Of a stretch of 64,000 nucleotides of DNA, positions 1-9,232 are shown piece after piece (position 1 is the first letter of the stretch; each line of letters opens with the position of its first letter). Source of the DNA: Nocardia sp. NBC_01327 (lineage in GTDB: Bacteria; Actinomycetota; Actinomycetes; Mycobacteriales; Mycobacteriaceae); NCBI RefSeq assembly GCF_035958815.1, contig NZ_CP108383.1:682001-746000 (forward strand), written 5' to 3'. The notes under the pieces were generated by a model. It saw nothing but the letters and a program-made list of their open reading frames with translations, made no database searches and was not told where the DNA came from. A program made the translations under genes and the position numbers.

Positions 1-35
1 ACGGCGGCGATCCTTTAACACAGGGTCGCCGCCGT
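1..35. terminator. Hairpin terminator of a gene to the left
   Basis: ACGGCGGCGATCC (1-13) pairs with GGGTCGCCGCCGT (23-35) around a 9-nt loop, with one G-T wobble. There is no strong T run. It probably ends a transcript entering from outside the window, before the first mycolyltransferase. Confidence 0.55.
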
Positions 36-224
36 TGTGTCCGATTCGCAACCTGATAATGCACTCTCATCTCGGTTTGGTAACACCCAGGGGGTCGTTT
101 AGCGATAGCATCCCTGGGTACGCCCGTCGCGGTCCATCGCGTATGTGTCGCAACGGTTGTCGCAATACACGGCCCGCGCCCTGGCATGGGCAGCCGGTCG
201 TGCCGACGAAAGGCCGAACGAGAT

Positions 225-1307
225 ATGCGAGGCTTGACTGTGGGTGGGGCACAGGAGATTCGGGCCCGGGGCGCAGGCGCCGGGCGCGGGTGGCTGAGAA
301 AGTCAGCCGTGGGTCTGGCCGTGGCGGCCTTGCTACCGTTCGGGGCGTCGGTGGCAGGAGCTGGTCTCGGCTCCGGTGTCGCGCACGCCGCCTTCAATCC
401 CGCCGGTATGGACTTCTATGTCGATTCGACTATGGGGCCCATCAAATCTCGTGTGTTCCGGGCGGCGGACGGTAATACCGACCGGGTGGTCTATCTGCTC
501 GACGGTATGCGCGCCCGCGACGACGACAGCGGCTGGGAAATCGAGACCGGTGCGGCGCAGACCCTGATGGCCGCGAATATCAATGTGGTCATGCCGGTCG
601 GCGGCATGTCCAGCTTCTATGCCGACTGGGCCTCGCCGAGCACCTTCCTCGGCATCCCCGCCGGCACGCTTGCGGGCTCGGGTTCCGGCGCCACCGAGGC
701 GCTTGCGGGCGGTCCGGGCAAGACCTCCGCGTATATGTGGGAAACGTTCCTGACGCAGAACCTGCGTGATGCGCTGCGGGATCGCCTGGGCTTCAATGTG
801 ACTCACAACGGCGTTGTCGGATTGTCGATGAGCGGCAGCGCCGCGATGGTGCTGGCGGCCTTCTATCCCAATCAGTTCTCCTACGCCGCATCGCTTTCCG
901 GTGCGCTGAATTTGTCCATGCCGGGTATGCGGGATGCCGTCCGGGTCGCCATGCTGGATGCCGGCGGTTACAACATCGACGCGCTCGCCAAGGCCAAGGA
1001 CGCCAAATGGCAGCACCTCGATCCGTTCACCTTCGCGCCGAAATTGAAGGCCAACAACACGCGCCTGTTCATTTCGGCGGGTAGTGGACTGCCGTCCTCG
1101 GCCGATGCCATCAATGCCTCCACCGTCGAGGGCATGGGTATCGAGGCCATCGCGCTGGTGGGTACCAAATCCTTCCAGGCTCGGCTCTCCGGTCTGGGCG
1201 ACAGCAATGTCACCTACGACTATCCGGCCGTCGGTGTGCACAACTGGAAAAACTGGGAGTCCGAGCTGAATCGACTGACCCCTGATTTGTCGGCGCACAT
1301 TGGCTGA
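225..1307 (+). CDS. Secreted antigen-85-like mycolyltransferase 1
   Basis: A 360-residue esterase of the antigen 85 (mycolyltransferase) family. This family transfers mycolic acid from trehalose monomycolate to arabinogalactan or to a second trehalose, outside the membrane. After an Arg-rich start and a hydrophobic segment, cleavage after AHA would release a mature protein beginning AFNP. The nucleophile motif GLSMSG places the serine at residue 201. The acid is the Glu of GIEAIAL and the base is the His of GVHNW, so the triad is complete. The ATG at 225 is preferred over 186 because GAAAGG lies just upstream and the next paralogue has the same arrangement. It is first of four close paralogues that share DFxVDS, the MGPIK motif and a C-terminal NIG or HIG. 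The exact acceptor cannot be told from sequence. Confidence 0.92.
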   Translation: MRGLTVGGAQEIRARGAGAGRGWLRKSAVGLAVAALLPFGASVAGAGLGSGVAHAAFNPAGMDFYVDSTMGPIKSRVFRAADGNTDRVVYLLDGMRARDDDSGWEIETGAAQTLMAANINVVMPVGGMSSFYADWASPSTFLGIPAGTLAGSGSGATEALAGGPGKTSAYMWETFLTQNLRDALRDRLGFNVTHNGVVGLSMSGSAAMVLAAFYPNQFSYAASLSGALNLSMPGMRDAVRVAMLDAGGYNIDALAKAKDAKWQHLDPFTFAPKLKANNTRLFISAGSGLPSSADAINASTVEGMGIEAIALVGTKSFQARLSGLGDSNVTYDYPAVGVHNWKNWESELNRLTPDLSAHIG

Positions 1308-1537
1308 CATAGTTGCCGGGTCACACCCGCAGTTGTTGCGCGGTATTCGTACCGCGTGGCTTTTGTGTCCCTTGTTGTATCAACTACCTGGTCCGGGCCA
1401 CAAATGCTCGTACTAGTGGTCCCGATCACATATGTCTCTTTCCGATAACGCTCCGTTAGCCGTAGAACGATAGGCTCCCCGAGACGCCCGCCGTGGCCCC
1501 GAGCACGCGGTTGAAACGAACGAACACGAAAGGCCTG

Positions 1538-2635
1538 ATGATGCGAGGTGCGCAGGATAGACGTCGGAGATCGAGCGGCGGCTGGATGAGGAAGTCTGTC
1601 CTCGGCATGGCCTTGGCGCTACTGCTCCCGTTCGGGGCGTCGGTGGCAGGTGTGGCAGGGTCCGCGAACGCGGCGTTCAATCCGACCGCTATGGATTTCT
1701 GGGTCGACTCGTCCAGCGGGATGGGCCCGATCAAATCGCGCATCTTCCGGGCCGCGGACGGTAATACCGACCGCGTCGTCTACGCGCTCGACGGTATGCG
1801 CGCCCGTGACGACATCAGTGGCTGGGAAAACGACACCGATGTGGCCAATGCGCTGACCGCCGCGAATATCAATGTGGTCATGCCGGTCGGCGGCCAGTCC
1901 AGTTTCTACGCCGACTGGGCCGCGCCCAGCACCTTCCTCGGCGTTCCCGCCGGTACCGGCTCCGGCTCGCTGTCGTCGTCGGGCTCGGCGTCCGGTTCCT
2001 CCTCGGGTTCCGGCGGCCTGCAGATCATGGCCGGTGGCCCGGGCAAGAGCTTCCGCTACACGTGGGAGACCTTCCTGACCAAGGACCTGCGTAATGCACT
2101 CAGCGCCCGCCTCGGCTTCAACCCGAACCGCAATGGCGTCTTCGGTCTGTCCATGGGTGGTTCGGCGGCGCTGACCCTGGCGGCCTACCACCCGGATCAG
2201 TTCAGCTTCGCGGGTTCGTTCTCCGGTTACCTGAACATCTCCGCCCCCGGCATGCGAGAGGCCATGCGCCTGGCCATGATCGACGCCGGCGGCTTCAATG
2301 TCGACTCGATGGCACTGCCGTGGAGCCCGCAGTGGCTGCGCATGGACCCGTTCGTCTTCGCGCCGCAGTTGAAGGCCAACAACACCCGGCTCTGGATCTC
2401 CGCCGCCAGCGCCATCCCCGGACCGGGCGATGTGACGTCGGTGATGTCGGTCCTGCAGGGCATGCCGCTGGAGGCGCTCGCGCTGGCCAACACCCGCGCC
2501 TTCCAGGTGCGTATGGCCGCCATCGGCGCCAACAATGTCGACTACGACTTCCCCGCGGCCGGTGTGCACAACTGGGCCAACTGGGCAGCCGAGGTCTACC
2601 GCATGGTTCCGGACCTGTCCGCCAATATCGGCTAG
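1538..2635 (+). CDS. Secreted antigen-85-like mycolyltransferase 2
   Basis: 365 residues, same subfamily as the gene upstream. The signal peptide ends ANA before AFNP. Ser205 sits in GLSMGG, the Glu in PLEALAL and the His in GVHNW. A Ser/Gly-rich insertion follows the FLGVPAG segment; this is the loop where members of this array differ most. Two adjacent ATGs (1538 and 1541) follow GAAAGG, and either could be the start; a GTG at 1493 is less likely because it has no ribosome site. The 230-bp gap from the previous gene could hold its own promoter, but I see no clear one. A strong terminator follows. The role in mycolate transfer is inferred from the family. Confidence 0.92.
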   Translation: MMRGAQDRRRRSSGGWMRKSVLGMALALLLPFGASVAGVAGSANAAFNPTAMDFWVDSSSGMGPIKSRIFRAADGNTDRVVYALDGMRARDDISGWENDTDVANALTAANINVVMPVGGQSSFYADWAAPSTFLGVPAGTGSGSLSSSGSASGSSSGSGGLQIMAGGPGKSFRYTWETFLTKDLRNALSARLGFNPNRNGVFGLSMGGSAALTLAAYHPDQFSFAGSFSGYLNISAPGMREAMRLAMIDAGGFNVDSMALPWSPQWLRMDPFVFAPQLKANNTRLWISAASAIPGPGDVTSVMSVLQGMPLEALALANTRAFQVRMAAIGANNVDYDFPAAGVHNWANWAAEVYRMVPDLSANIG

Positions 2636-2651
2636 CCTCCGAGCAGCAGTG

Positions 2652-2685
2652 AAAGGCCCCCGCCCCTCAGGGCGGGGGCCTTTTT
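2652..2685 (+). terminator. Rho-independent terminator after mycolyltransferase 2
   Basis: AAAGGCCCCCGCCC (2652-2665) pairs perfectly with GGGCGGGGGCCTTT (2670-2683) around CTCA, and TTTTT runs to 2685. It lies 17 bp after the stop codon. Confidence 0.9.
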
Positions 2686-2827
2686 GTCGGTCTCGGTCCG
2701 GACTCGGCTAATCGGACTCGCAAACACGCCGGGCTGGTGAGCCGACATTTGCCCGGTATCGATGAAGATCAAGCGAAGAAGATCAGGTGTGCAAGCTCGG
2801 TTCTGCTCCAACGAGAGGGCTAGGTCG

Positions 2828-3874
2828 ATGCGGGTTAGAGGCTTCAAAAGAATGGTCCTGGGCGTCGCCGCGACGCTTGTCCTGCCACTTGCTCTCACGG
2901 TGGTCGGAACCGGGCCTGCGACAGCGGCGTTCAACCCGGCGGCCTTCGACTTCTGGGTGGACTCGCCGGTCATGGGTCCGATCAAGACCCGGGTGCTGCG
3001 CGCGGCGGACGGTAATACCGACCGGGTCGTCTATGCCCTCGATGGTCAGCGCGCCACCGAGATCTTGAACGGCTGGGAGAACGACACCAATGTCGCGGAC
3101 GTCCTGGCCAGCTGGAATATCAATGTGGTCATGCCGGTCGGCGGTGAGTCCAGTTTCTATGCCGACTGGAATTCCCCGAGTTCGTTCTTCGGGGTCCCGG
3201 CGGGTGCGGGTTCGTCCGCGGCCAATACCGGTTCGGGCGCCACCGAGGCGCTCGGCGCCGGACCGGGCAAGAGCTACCGGTACGACTGGGAAACCTTCCT
3301 GACCGACCAGTTGCGCTGGGCACTGCGGGATCGCCTGGGGTTCAATCCCAATCGCAATGGCGTCTTCGGCCTGTCCATGGGCGGCAGTGCGGCGCTGACC
3401 CTGGCCGCCTATCACCCGGATCAGTTCAGTTATGCCGGTTCCTTTTCCGGCTACCTGAACATCTCCGCACCGGGTATGCGGGAGGCGATTCGGGTCGCCA
3501 TGATCGACGCCGGTGGTTACAACGTCGATTCCATGGCCCCGCCCTGGGGTGACCGCTGGCTGCGCATGGATCCGTTCGTCTTCGCCCCCACCCTGATCGG
3601 GAACAACACCCGGCTCTGGGTCGCGGCGGGCAGCGGGCTGCCCATGCAGCAGGATCTCGATATCCCGCTCGGCGCGGCCACGGACCGAATCGTGCGGGGT
3701 TCGCCGCTGGAGGCGTTGGCGCTGGCCAATACTCGGGCCTTCCAGGTGCGCATGGACACGCTGGGCGCCCGGAATGTCACGTATTCGTTCCCGCCGGTCG
3801 GTCTGCACGCCTGGACCAACTGGCAGGACGAGGCGTATCGCATGATTCCGGACATGTCCGCAAATATCGGGTAA
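2828..3874 (+). CDS. Secreted antigen-85-like mycolyltransferase 3
   Basis: 348 residues. A short basic N terminus and hydrophobic core end in ATA before AFNP, a standard Sec signal. The nucleophile is Ser183 in GLSMGG, the acid is in PLEALAL and the base is in GLHAW. It is closest to paralogue 2: the block around the serine through NISAPGMREA is nearly identical. I chose ATG 2828 over ATG 2762 because GAGAGGG ends about 8 nt before it and the signal peptide then has a normal length. Terminators on both sides suggest it is transcribed alone. Confidence 0.92.
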   Translation: MRVRGFKRMVLGVAATLVLPLALTVVGTGPATAAFNPAAFDFWVDSPVMGPIKTRVLRAADGNTDRVVYALDGQRATEILNGWENDTNVADVLASWNINVVMPVGGESSFYADWNSPSSFFGVPAGAGSSAANTGSGATEALGAGPGKSYRYDWETFLTDQLRWALRDRLGFNPNRNGVFGLSMGGSAALTLAAYHPDQFSYAGSFSGYLNISAPGMREAIRVAMIDAGGYNVDSMAPPWGDRWLRMDPFVFAPTLIGNNTRLWVAAGSGLPMQQDLDIPLGAATDRIVRGSPLEALALANTRAFQVRMDTLGARNVTYSFPPVGLHAWTNWQDEAYRMIPDMSANIG

Positions 3875-3886
3875 ATCGACCGAATA

Positions 3887-3921
3887 CGAAGGCCCCCGCC
3901 CGAACAGGGTGGGGGCCTTCG
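3887..3921 (+). terminator. Terminator after mycolyltransferase 3
   Basis: A 15-bp stem, CGAAGGCCCCCGCCC (3887-3901) with its partner at 3907-3921, has a 5-nt loop and one G-T wobble. It closely resembles the hairpin after the previous paralogue. No clear T run follows. Confidence 0.8.
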
Positions 3922-4065
3922 CATATCGGGCGTATCACAATTCGGTGTCCGAGGTGTTTTCCGAGCGACCGGCTCCGAATAAGAGCCTATAGAGAAGCGA
4001 GAGCGGCGACAGCTTCTGCATTTCAGTGGTGGTCAACGGTGACCACACTCGGAAAGGCGACATAG

Positions 4066-5043
4066 ATGCGTTTCTCGATGGGTGCACTCCGCAGGGCCGG
4101 AGCCGGTCTGGCATTCGCCATGGTGTTGCCATGGGCGGTGGCGGTAGGCGGCGGAGCGGCCCCGGCGGCAGCCGGATTCGATCCGGCCGGATCGGACTTC
4201 TGGGTCGATTCGAGTATGGGCCCGATCAAGTCGCGCATCTTCCGCGCACAGGACGGCAATACCCAGCGGGTGGTGTACGCCCTGGACGGATTGCGGGCGC
4301 GTAATGACCTGTCCGGCTGGGAGATCGACACCGATGTCGAGCGGGCGCTCACCGCCTGGAACATCAATGTGGTCATGCCGATCGGCGGCCAGTCCAGTTT
4401 CTACTCCGACTGGGTGGCGCCCAGCAATACCAATGGGCAGCCCGCGCCGTATGCCTGGGAAACCTTTCTGACCCGGGATCTGCGAAATGCGCTGGCCGGG
4501 CGGCTGGGCTTCAATCCGAACGGGAACGGTGTGTTCGGATTGTCCATGGGCGGCAGCGCGGCCCTGGTGCTCGCAGCGTATCACCCGGACCAGTTCCGTT
4601 ATGCCGCATCATATTCCGGTTATCTGAATATCTCCGCGCCCGGTATGCGCGAAGCGCTGCGGATGGCGCTGCTCGATGCCGGCGGCTTCAACATCGACTC
4701 CATGTGGGGACCACCGTGGAGCGAATTGTGGCTCCGCAACGATCCTTTCGTGTTCGCACCACTGCTGCGGGCCAATGGCACCCGGCTGTGGATCTCCTCG
4801 GGTAACGGCCAGCCCGGCCCGCGGGATGCGGTGAACTCCGCACTGGATGCCTTCAACCTGACGAATGCGGCCGGGCTGGAGACCATCGCGCTCGCGAATA
4901 CCCGTGCCTTCCAAGCGCGTATGGACTCGCTCGGTCCCGGCAATGCCGTCTTCGACTACACCCCGAACGGTGTGCACAGCTGGGGTTACTGGGCGGATCA
5001 GGTCTACAAGATGCTTCCGGATCTGAGTGCGAACATCGGCTGA
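4066..5043 (+). CDS. Secreted antigen-85-like mycolyltransferase 4
   Basis: The shortest member at 325 residues. A signal peptide precedes a mature start of GFDP. Ser160 is in GLSMGG, Glu in GLETIAL and His in GVHSW. The Gly/Ser-rich loop found in paralogues 1-3 is replaced by a short SNTNGQPAPY stretch, as in the later, shorter-loop members. The sequence still ends DLSANIG, so it belongs with the first four but may be closest to their common ancestor. The start ATG lies a few bases after CGGAAAGG. About 270 bp without a gene separates it from the next member. Confidence 0.92.
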   Translation: MRFSMGALRRAGAGLAFAMVLPWAVAVGGGAAPAAAGFDPAGSDFWVDSSMGPIKSRIFRAQDGNTQRVVYALDGLRARNDLSGWEIDTDVERALTAWNINVVMPIGGQSSFYSDWVAPSNTNGQPAPYAWETFLTRDLRNALAGRLGFNPNGNGVFGLSMGGSAALVLAAYHPDQFRYAASYSGYLNISAPGMREALRMALLDAGGFNIDSMWGPPWSELWLRNDPFVFAPLLRANGTRLWISSGNGQPGPRDAVNSALDAFNLTNAAGLETIALANTRAFQARMDSLGPGNAVFDYTPNGVHSWGYWADQVYKMLPDLSANIG

Positions 5044-5313
5044 CCGTAAGGGATTCTTCTGTTGCCGCGACATCACTGATGTTTCGCGATAAGGTCACCG
5101 CACGATTACGGTCGAAATTTAGCGTCACCTTGCCAACCGTGTGGAAGGTCGAATACCCTCCAGCGAGCGCATGTGACCAGACCGTGGTAGCGCATCGTTC
5201 ACTTCGAAGGTCGGGATTCGCGGTGAACGCTGATCATGCACGCCTGCAACGGCATTGCCGTGCGCGCTGCGTGATAACAACTGAACTTATGCAGTAGAGA
5301 AGGAGCAGTATCC

Positions 5314-6342
5314 ATGCGTTTCGGCAGGTCCGCCATGCCGGGTGGAGTCCGGTCAGGACGTAGTGCTCACCGTGGCTGGGGCGCACGACTTCTGGCTACA
5401 GGCGCTGCGGCACTGGCTATCCCGACCGCCGCGGCAGTGGCGGCTCCGACTATCGCCATCGCCGCTCCGATTGCCGGTCCGGTGCATCGCACCCCCGCCG
5501 GCGGTTACGACGAGCTGATGGTTCCGTCCAGTATGGGCCCGGTCAAGGTGCAGGTGCAGTGGGCGAAGAACGGTGGCGACAAGGCCATCTATCTGCTCGA
5601 CGGCCTGCGCGCCCGCGATGACAAGAATGCCTGGTCGTTCGAGACGAACGCCCAGCAGCAGTTCGAGAACGACGATGTCACCCTGGTGATGCCGGTCGGC
5701 GGTCAGTCCAGCTGGTACGCGGACTGGGTCTCGGCGAGCAATACCAACGGTCAGAAGTACACCTACAAGTGGGAGACGTTCCTCACCAAGGAGCTCCCCG
5801 ATTTCCTTGCGGGCTACGGTGTTTCGCGTACCAACAATGCGGTGGTCGGTCTCTCGATGAGTGGCCCGGCCGCGCTGCGCATGGCCGCCTACCACCGCGA
5901 TCAGTTCAAGCAGGCCTCCTCCTTCTCCGGTCCGCTGGACTGGAATGCGCCGGGTATGCGTGAGGCCATGCGCGTCATGATGCTCGATGCGGGTCGCTTC
6001 AATGTGGACTCCATGGCCGCGCCGTGGAGCCCGGCCTGGCTGCGCATGGACCCGTCGGTGTTCGCGCCGCAGCTGAAGGGTCTGCCGATGTACATCTCGG
6101 CGGCCAGCGGTCTGCCCAGTGGCGCTGATGCGGCGTCGGGCGCCTTCAACACCATGAACGCCATGGGTATCGAGGCCATTGCGATGGTCACCACCCACCT
6201 GTTCCAGGCCCGCATGAACCAGCTGGGCTTCAAGAACAACGTGACCTACGACTACCCGGCGATCGGTGTGCACAACTGGAAGAACTGGGAGGCCGAGCTG
6301 TGGAAAGCACGCCCGGGCATCCTGGCGGCGCTGAATTCCTGA
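5314..6342 (+). CDS. Secreted antigen-85-like mycolyltransferase 5 (module A, plain enzyme)
   Basis: 342 residues of a second subfamily: the mature part starts near a YDELMVPSSMGPVKVQVQWA block and ends ILAALNS, features shared with paralogue 7. Ser181 lies in GLSMSG, Glu in GIEAIAM and His in GVHNW. AGAAGGAG precedes the ATG with good spacing. The last 19 bp including the stop are duplicated immediately downstream. Together with the following LGFP-tailed gene it forms a pair that recurs at 7937-11311. A terminator lies between this gene and its partner, so the two need not be co-transcribed. Confidence 0.92.
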   Translation: MRFGRSAMPGGVRSGRSAHRGWGARLLATGAAALAIPTAAAVAAPTIAIAAPIAGPVHRTPAGGYDELMVPSSMGPVKVQVQWAKNGGDKAIYLLDGLRARDDKNAWSFETNAQQQFENDDVTLVMPVGGQSSWYADWVSASNTNGQKYTYKWETFLTKELPDFLAGYGVSRTNNAVVGLSMSGPAALRMAAYHRDQFKQASSFSGPLDWNAPGMREAMRVMMLDAGRFNVDSMAAPWSPAWLRMDPSVFAPQLKGLPMYISAASGLPSGADAASGAFNTMNAMGIEAIAMVTTHLFQARMNQLGFKNNVTYDYPAIGVHNWKNWEAELWKARPGILAALNS

Positions 6343-6362
6343 TGCGGCGCTGAATTCCTGAT
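6325..6362 (+). repeat. Perfect 19-bp tandem duplication over a stop codon
   Basis: GCGGCGCTGAATTCCTGAT occurs at 6325-6343 and again at 6344-6362. The first copy contains the last codons and stop of mycolyltransferase 5; the second lies just outside the gene. Confidence 0.9.
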
Positions 6363-6392
6363 GCCGTAGGCCTCGCCTGCGGGACAGACGAA

Positions 6393-6427
6393 AAGAACCG
6401 GTCACCCCTGCGGGGTGGCCGGTTCTT
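6393..6427 (+). terminator. Strong terminator between mycolyltransferases 5 and 6
   Basis: AAGAACCGGTCACCCC (6393-6408) pairs with 6412-6427 over 16 bp, with one wobble and the loop TGC. Only a short pyrimidine stretch follows. Confidence 0.85.
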
Positions 6428-6451
6428 CGCTCTGTCAGGGTTCGGAAGCCG

Positions 6452-7828
6452 ATGGGGCGGAAGCGAACTAGGGTGGCACCTGTGGCAAGAGGTAGACGAC
6501 GGAGACCCAGGTGGGGTGGGCTCGTGGCGCTTACGGCGGCTACGACCGTATTGCTGGGGGGTGGAACGGCATTCGCGGATCCGGGTGCGGCGCAGGTGCC
6601 GGCGAAGTCCGCTATTCGAAATGTGGTGTGGCTGACCGATAGACGGGTCGCCCTGTGGATCGATTCACCGGCCATGGGGACGCAGATCCAGGTGCAGCTG
6701 CTGCTCGCGCGGGAATGGAACAGCCGGCCGGATATGAAATTTCCGGCACTGTTCATGCTCGACGGCTTGCGGGCCACCGATCAGGAGAACGGCTGGACCA
6801 AAGACGCTGGGGCGCAGGCCTTCTACGCCGATAAAGACGTCACGGTCGTTTTGCCGGTGGGCGGGCAGGCCGGCTTCTATACCGACTGGTTGCGACCGGA
6901 CAATGGCAAGAACTACAAGTGGGAAACCTTTCTCACCAAGGAATTACCGCCGCTGCTGGACAAGGACTGGCGCACCACGAACGTGCGCGGACTGGCGGGA
7001 TTGTCCATGGGCGGCAGCGCGGCCATGACGCTCGCGGCGCGTAATCCGGGGTTCGTCCGCTATGCGGCGTCCTACTCCGGGCTGCTCGCCACCACGACTC
7101 TCGGTATGCCGCAGGCGATCAAGTACGCCATGCACGATGCGGGCGGCTACGACTCCGATGCCATGTGGGGCCCGGCCGCCGATGCGGAGTGGGACGCCCA
7201 CGATCCGTACGCGATAGCCGAGAAGCTCCGGGGTGTGAGTCTCTACGTCTCGAGCGGCAGCGGCCTCACCGGACGGTTCGACATCCCCGCCGGAATTCCC
7301 GGAGTGAGCACCAATTTCACCGGGATGGCGCTGGAGAGTCTCTCGCGTTTCTCCTCGACGCAGTTCGTTGCCAAGCTGGACAAGCTCAGCATTCCGGTGC
7401 AGGTGAATTACCGTCCGTCCGGCACGCATTCGTGGCCGTACTGGGATTTCGAGATGCGGCAGTCCTGGTCGCAGGCGGCGGGCGCACTGGGGGTCGATAC
7501 CGGCAAACCGGACTGTGCGGCCGGTGGCGCGATACTGCCTGTGGCACAGGGGAAGACATGGCTGGGAGATTGCCTGACCCCGGAGATTCCGCTGACCGGC
7601 GGCGCCGCCCAGGATTTCCGCGGCGGCCGGGTGCTGTGGTCGCAGGCCGGCGGGGCGCATGCGGTGGGCGGAATGATCGGTGGCGCCTATGAGGGAGCGG
7701 CGGGACCGACTGGGGCGCTCGGATTTCCGATTAGCGACGAAACTCCCATTCCGGGCGGAGTGCAACAGAACTTCCAACACGGATCGATCGTCTTTCACGA
7801 CGGGAAAGCCGAAATACACGCCAGCTGA
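6452..7828 (+). CDS. Antigen-85-like mycolyltransferase 6 with C-terminal LGFP repeats (module A)
   Basis: 458 residues. A signal peptide ending AFA is followed by a catalytic domain whose N terminus (VVWLTDRRVALWIDSPA) differs from the plain enzymes. Ser185 is in GLSMGG, Glu in ALESLSR and His in GTHSWPYW. From about residue 350 a C-terminal extension carries LGFP-type repeats (for example GALGFPISDE), which in other corynebacteria-related proteins are thought to bind the cell wall. It is shorter than its partner at 9233 and has roughly two repeats rather than four or five. The ATG at 6452 has a GGAAG just upstream; in-frame GTGs at 6473 and 6482 are alternatives. Confidence 0.9.
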   Translation: MGRKRTRVAPVARGRRRRPRWGGLVALTAATTVLLGGGTAFADPGAAQVPAKSAIRNVVWLTDRRVALWIDSPAMGTQIQVQLLLAREWNSRPDMKFPALFMLDGLRATDQENGWTKDAGAQAFYADKDVTVVLPVGGQAGFYTDWLRPDNGKNYKWETFLTKELPPLLDKDWRTTNVRGLAGLSMGGSAAMTLAARNPGFVRYAASYSGLLATTTLGMPQAIKYAMHDAGGYDSDAMWGPAADAEWDAHDPYAIAEKLRGVSLYVSSGSGLTGRFDIPAGIPGVSTNFTGMALESLSRFSSTQFVAKLDKLSIPVQVNYRPSGTHSWPYWDFEMRQSWSQAAGALGVDTGKPDCAAGGAILPVAQGKTWLGDCLTPEIPLTGGAAQDFRGGRVLWSQAGGAHAVGGMIGGAYEGAAGPTGALGFPISDETPIPGGVQQNFQHGSIVFHDGKAEIHAS

Positions 7829-7877
7829 CTGAGATACCAGCCAGTTACCCTCCCCGCACCGCTAAAGTGCTCCTGTC

Positions 7878-7893
7878 CGTGACGCCGGTCACG
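7878..7893. promoter_or_regulatory. Short inverted repeat upstream of mycolyltransferase 7
   Basis: CGTGAC-GCCG-GTCACG is a perfect 6-bp inverted repeat 44 bp before the start codon. It could be an operator, but so short a repeat can arise by chance. Confidence 0.3.
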
Positions 7894-7936
7894 TTTGGTG
7901 TCGTTCCCCCCTTGTGTGGTTCAGGAGCACATTCTG

Positions 7937-9130
7937 ATGGCAGTCCAGGGTGCGTCATGCCCGCGTTCGGTTCGGAAAACTGTTTCGGCACACCGGGTAC
8001 CCGCCGCGCGGGGCGTCCGGGTGCCCGGCTGGCGCCGCCTAGTGGCGGCCGCCGTCGCGGCGGCCGCACTACCGGGAGTGGCTGTGCTGCCTGGAATGTC
8101 GGGACTTCCCGGCATTTCGGGAGCGGCGCAGGCCGCCCCGGTGTCCGGGCCGCTGCATCGCGCACCCGCCGGCTCGGCGGAGCCCGCGGCTCCGGCGCCG
8201 CCGCCCGTCGTGCCCGCGGCCGCACCTGCACCGGCTGCCGCGCCCGCGGACGCGCCCGCGCCCGCCGCTGAACCCGCGCCGCCGCCGCGCCCGCGCTTCG
8301 AAGAGCTCCTGGTTCCCTCCAGCATGGGACCGATCAAGGTGCAGGTGCAGTGGGCCGCCCGCGGCGGTGACGCCGCCCTGTACCTGCTCGACGGTCTGCG
8401 CGCGCGGGACGACTTCAATGCCTGGTCCTTCGAGACCAATGCCATGCAGCTCTTCGCCGATGACAATGTGACGCTGGTGATGCCGGTCGGCGGGCAATCG
8501 AGTTTCTACACCGATTGGCGTGCGCCCTCGAGCACCAACGGTCAGAAGTTCACCTATCGCTGGGAGACCTTCCTGACCCAGGAACTGCCGGCCTTCCTCG
8601 AACCACTCGGGGTGTCCCGCAGCAAGAACGCGATCGCCGGACTCTCCATGGGCGGTTCGTCGGCGCTGGCTCTCGCCGCCTATCACCGCGATATGTTCAA
8701 GCACGCCTCGTCCTTCTCCGGCTACCTGAACATTTCCGCGCCCGGTATGCGCGAGGCGATCCGGATCGCCATGCTGGACGCCGGTCGCTTCAATGTGGAT
8801 TCGATGGCATGGCCGTGGAGCCCGCAGTGGCTGCGCATGGATCCCTTCGTCTTCGCACCGCAATTGCGCGGCCTGCCCATGTACATCTCGGCGTCCTGGG
8901 GCGCGCTGGGTGCGCACGACAATCCGGAGGCGGGGGCGTTCAACACCGTCAATGCGGTGGCGCTGGAGGCGCTCTCGATGGTCAACACCATCGCGTTCAT
9001 GGGGCGGATGAATCAGCTCGGCATCGGTGCGCACTACAGCCTGCCGACCAAGGGCACGCACTCGTGGGGCTACTGGCAGGACCAGCTGACGAGTGCGCGT
9101 CCGGAGATCCTGGCCGCGCTCGGCGCGTAG
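7937..9130 (+). CDS. Antigen-85-like mycolyltransferase 7 with Pro/Ala-rich linker (module B, plain enzyme)
   Basis: 397 residues. A long signal sequence is followed by about 50 residues of Pro/Ala-rich, presumably unstructured linker (roughly residues 75-125). The catalytic domain begins FEELLVPSSMGPIKVQVQWA and matches paralogue 5. Ser237 is in GLSMGG, Glu in ALEALSM and His in GTHSW. The linker may let the enzyme reach through the wall. ATG 7937 has CAGGAG 9 nt upstream and is preferred over the GTG at 7895. The segment CTTGTGTGGTT just before the ribosome site recurs upstream of the next gene. Confidence 0.92.
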   Translation: MAVQGASCPRSVRKTVSAHRVPAARGVRVPGWRRLVAAAVAAAALPGVAVLPGMSGLPGISGAAQAAPVSGPLHRAPAGSAEPAAPAPPPVVPAAAPAPAAAPADAPAPAAEPAPPPRPRFEELLVPSSMGPIKVQVQWAARGGDAALYLLDGLRARDDFNAWSFETNAMQLFADDNVTLVMPVGGQSSFYTDWRAPSSTNGQKFTYRWETFLTQELPAFLEPLGVSRSKNAIAGLSMGGSSALALAAYHRDMFKHASSFSGYLNISAPGMREAIRIAMLDAGRFNVDSMAWPWSPQWLRMDPFVFAPQLRGLPMYISASWGALGAHDNPEAGAFNTVNAVALEALSMVNTIAFMGRMNQLGIGAHYSLPTKGTHSWGYWQDQLTSARPEILAALGA

Positions 9131-9232
9131 CCGGTGACATTTCCAAAAAAAGAAACCGGTCGTTTGCTGTAGTGCCCCCGTTTCCCGCGCGTCGCACCCC
9201 TGGAATTGGACTTTCAGGGGTACAACACTTGT

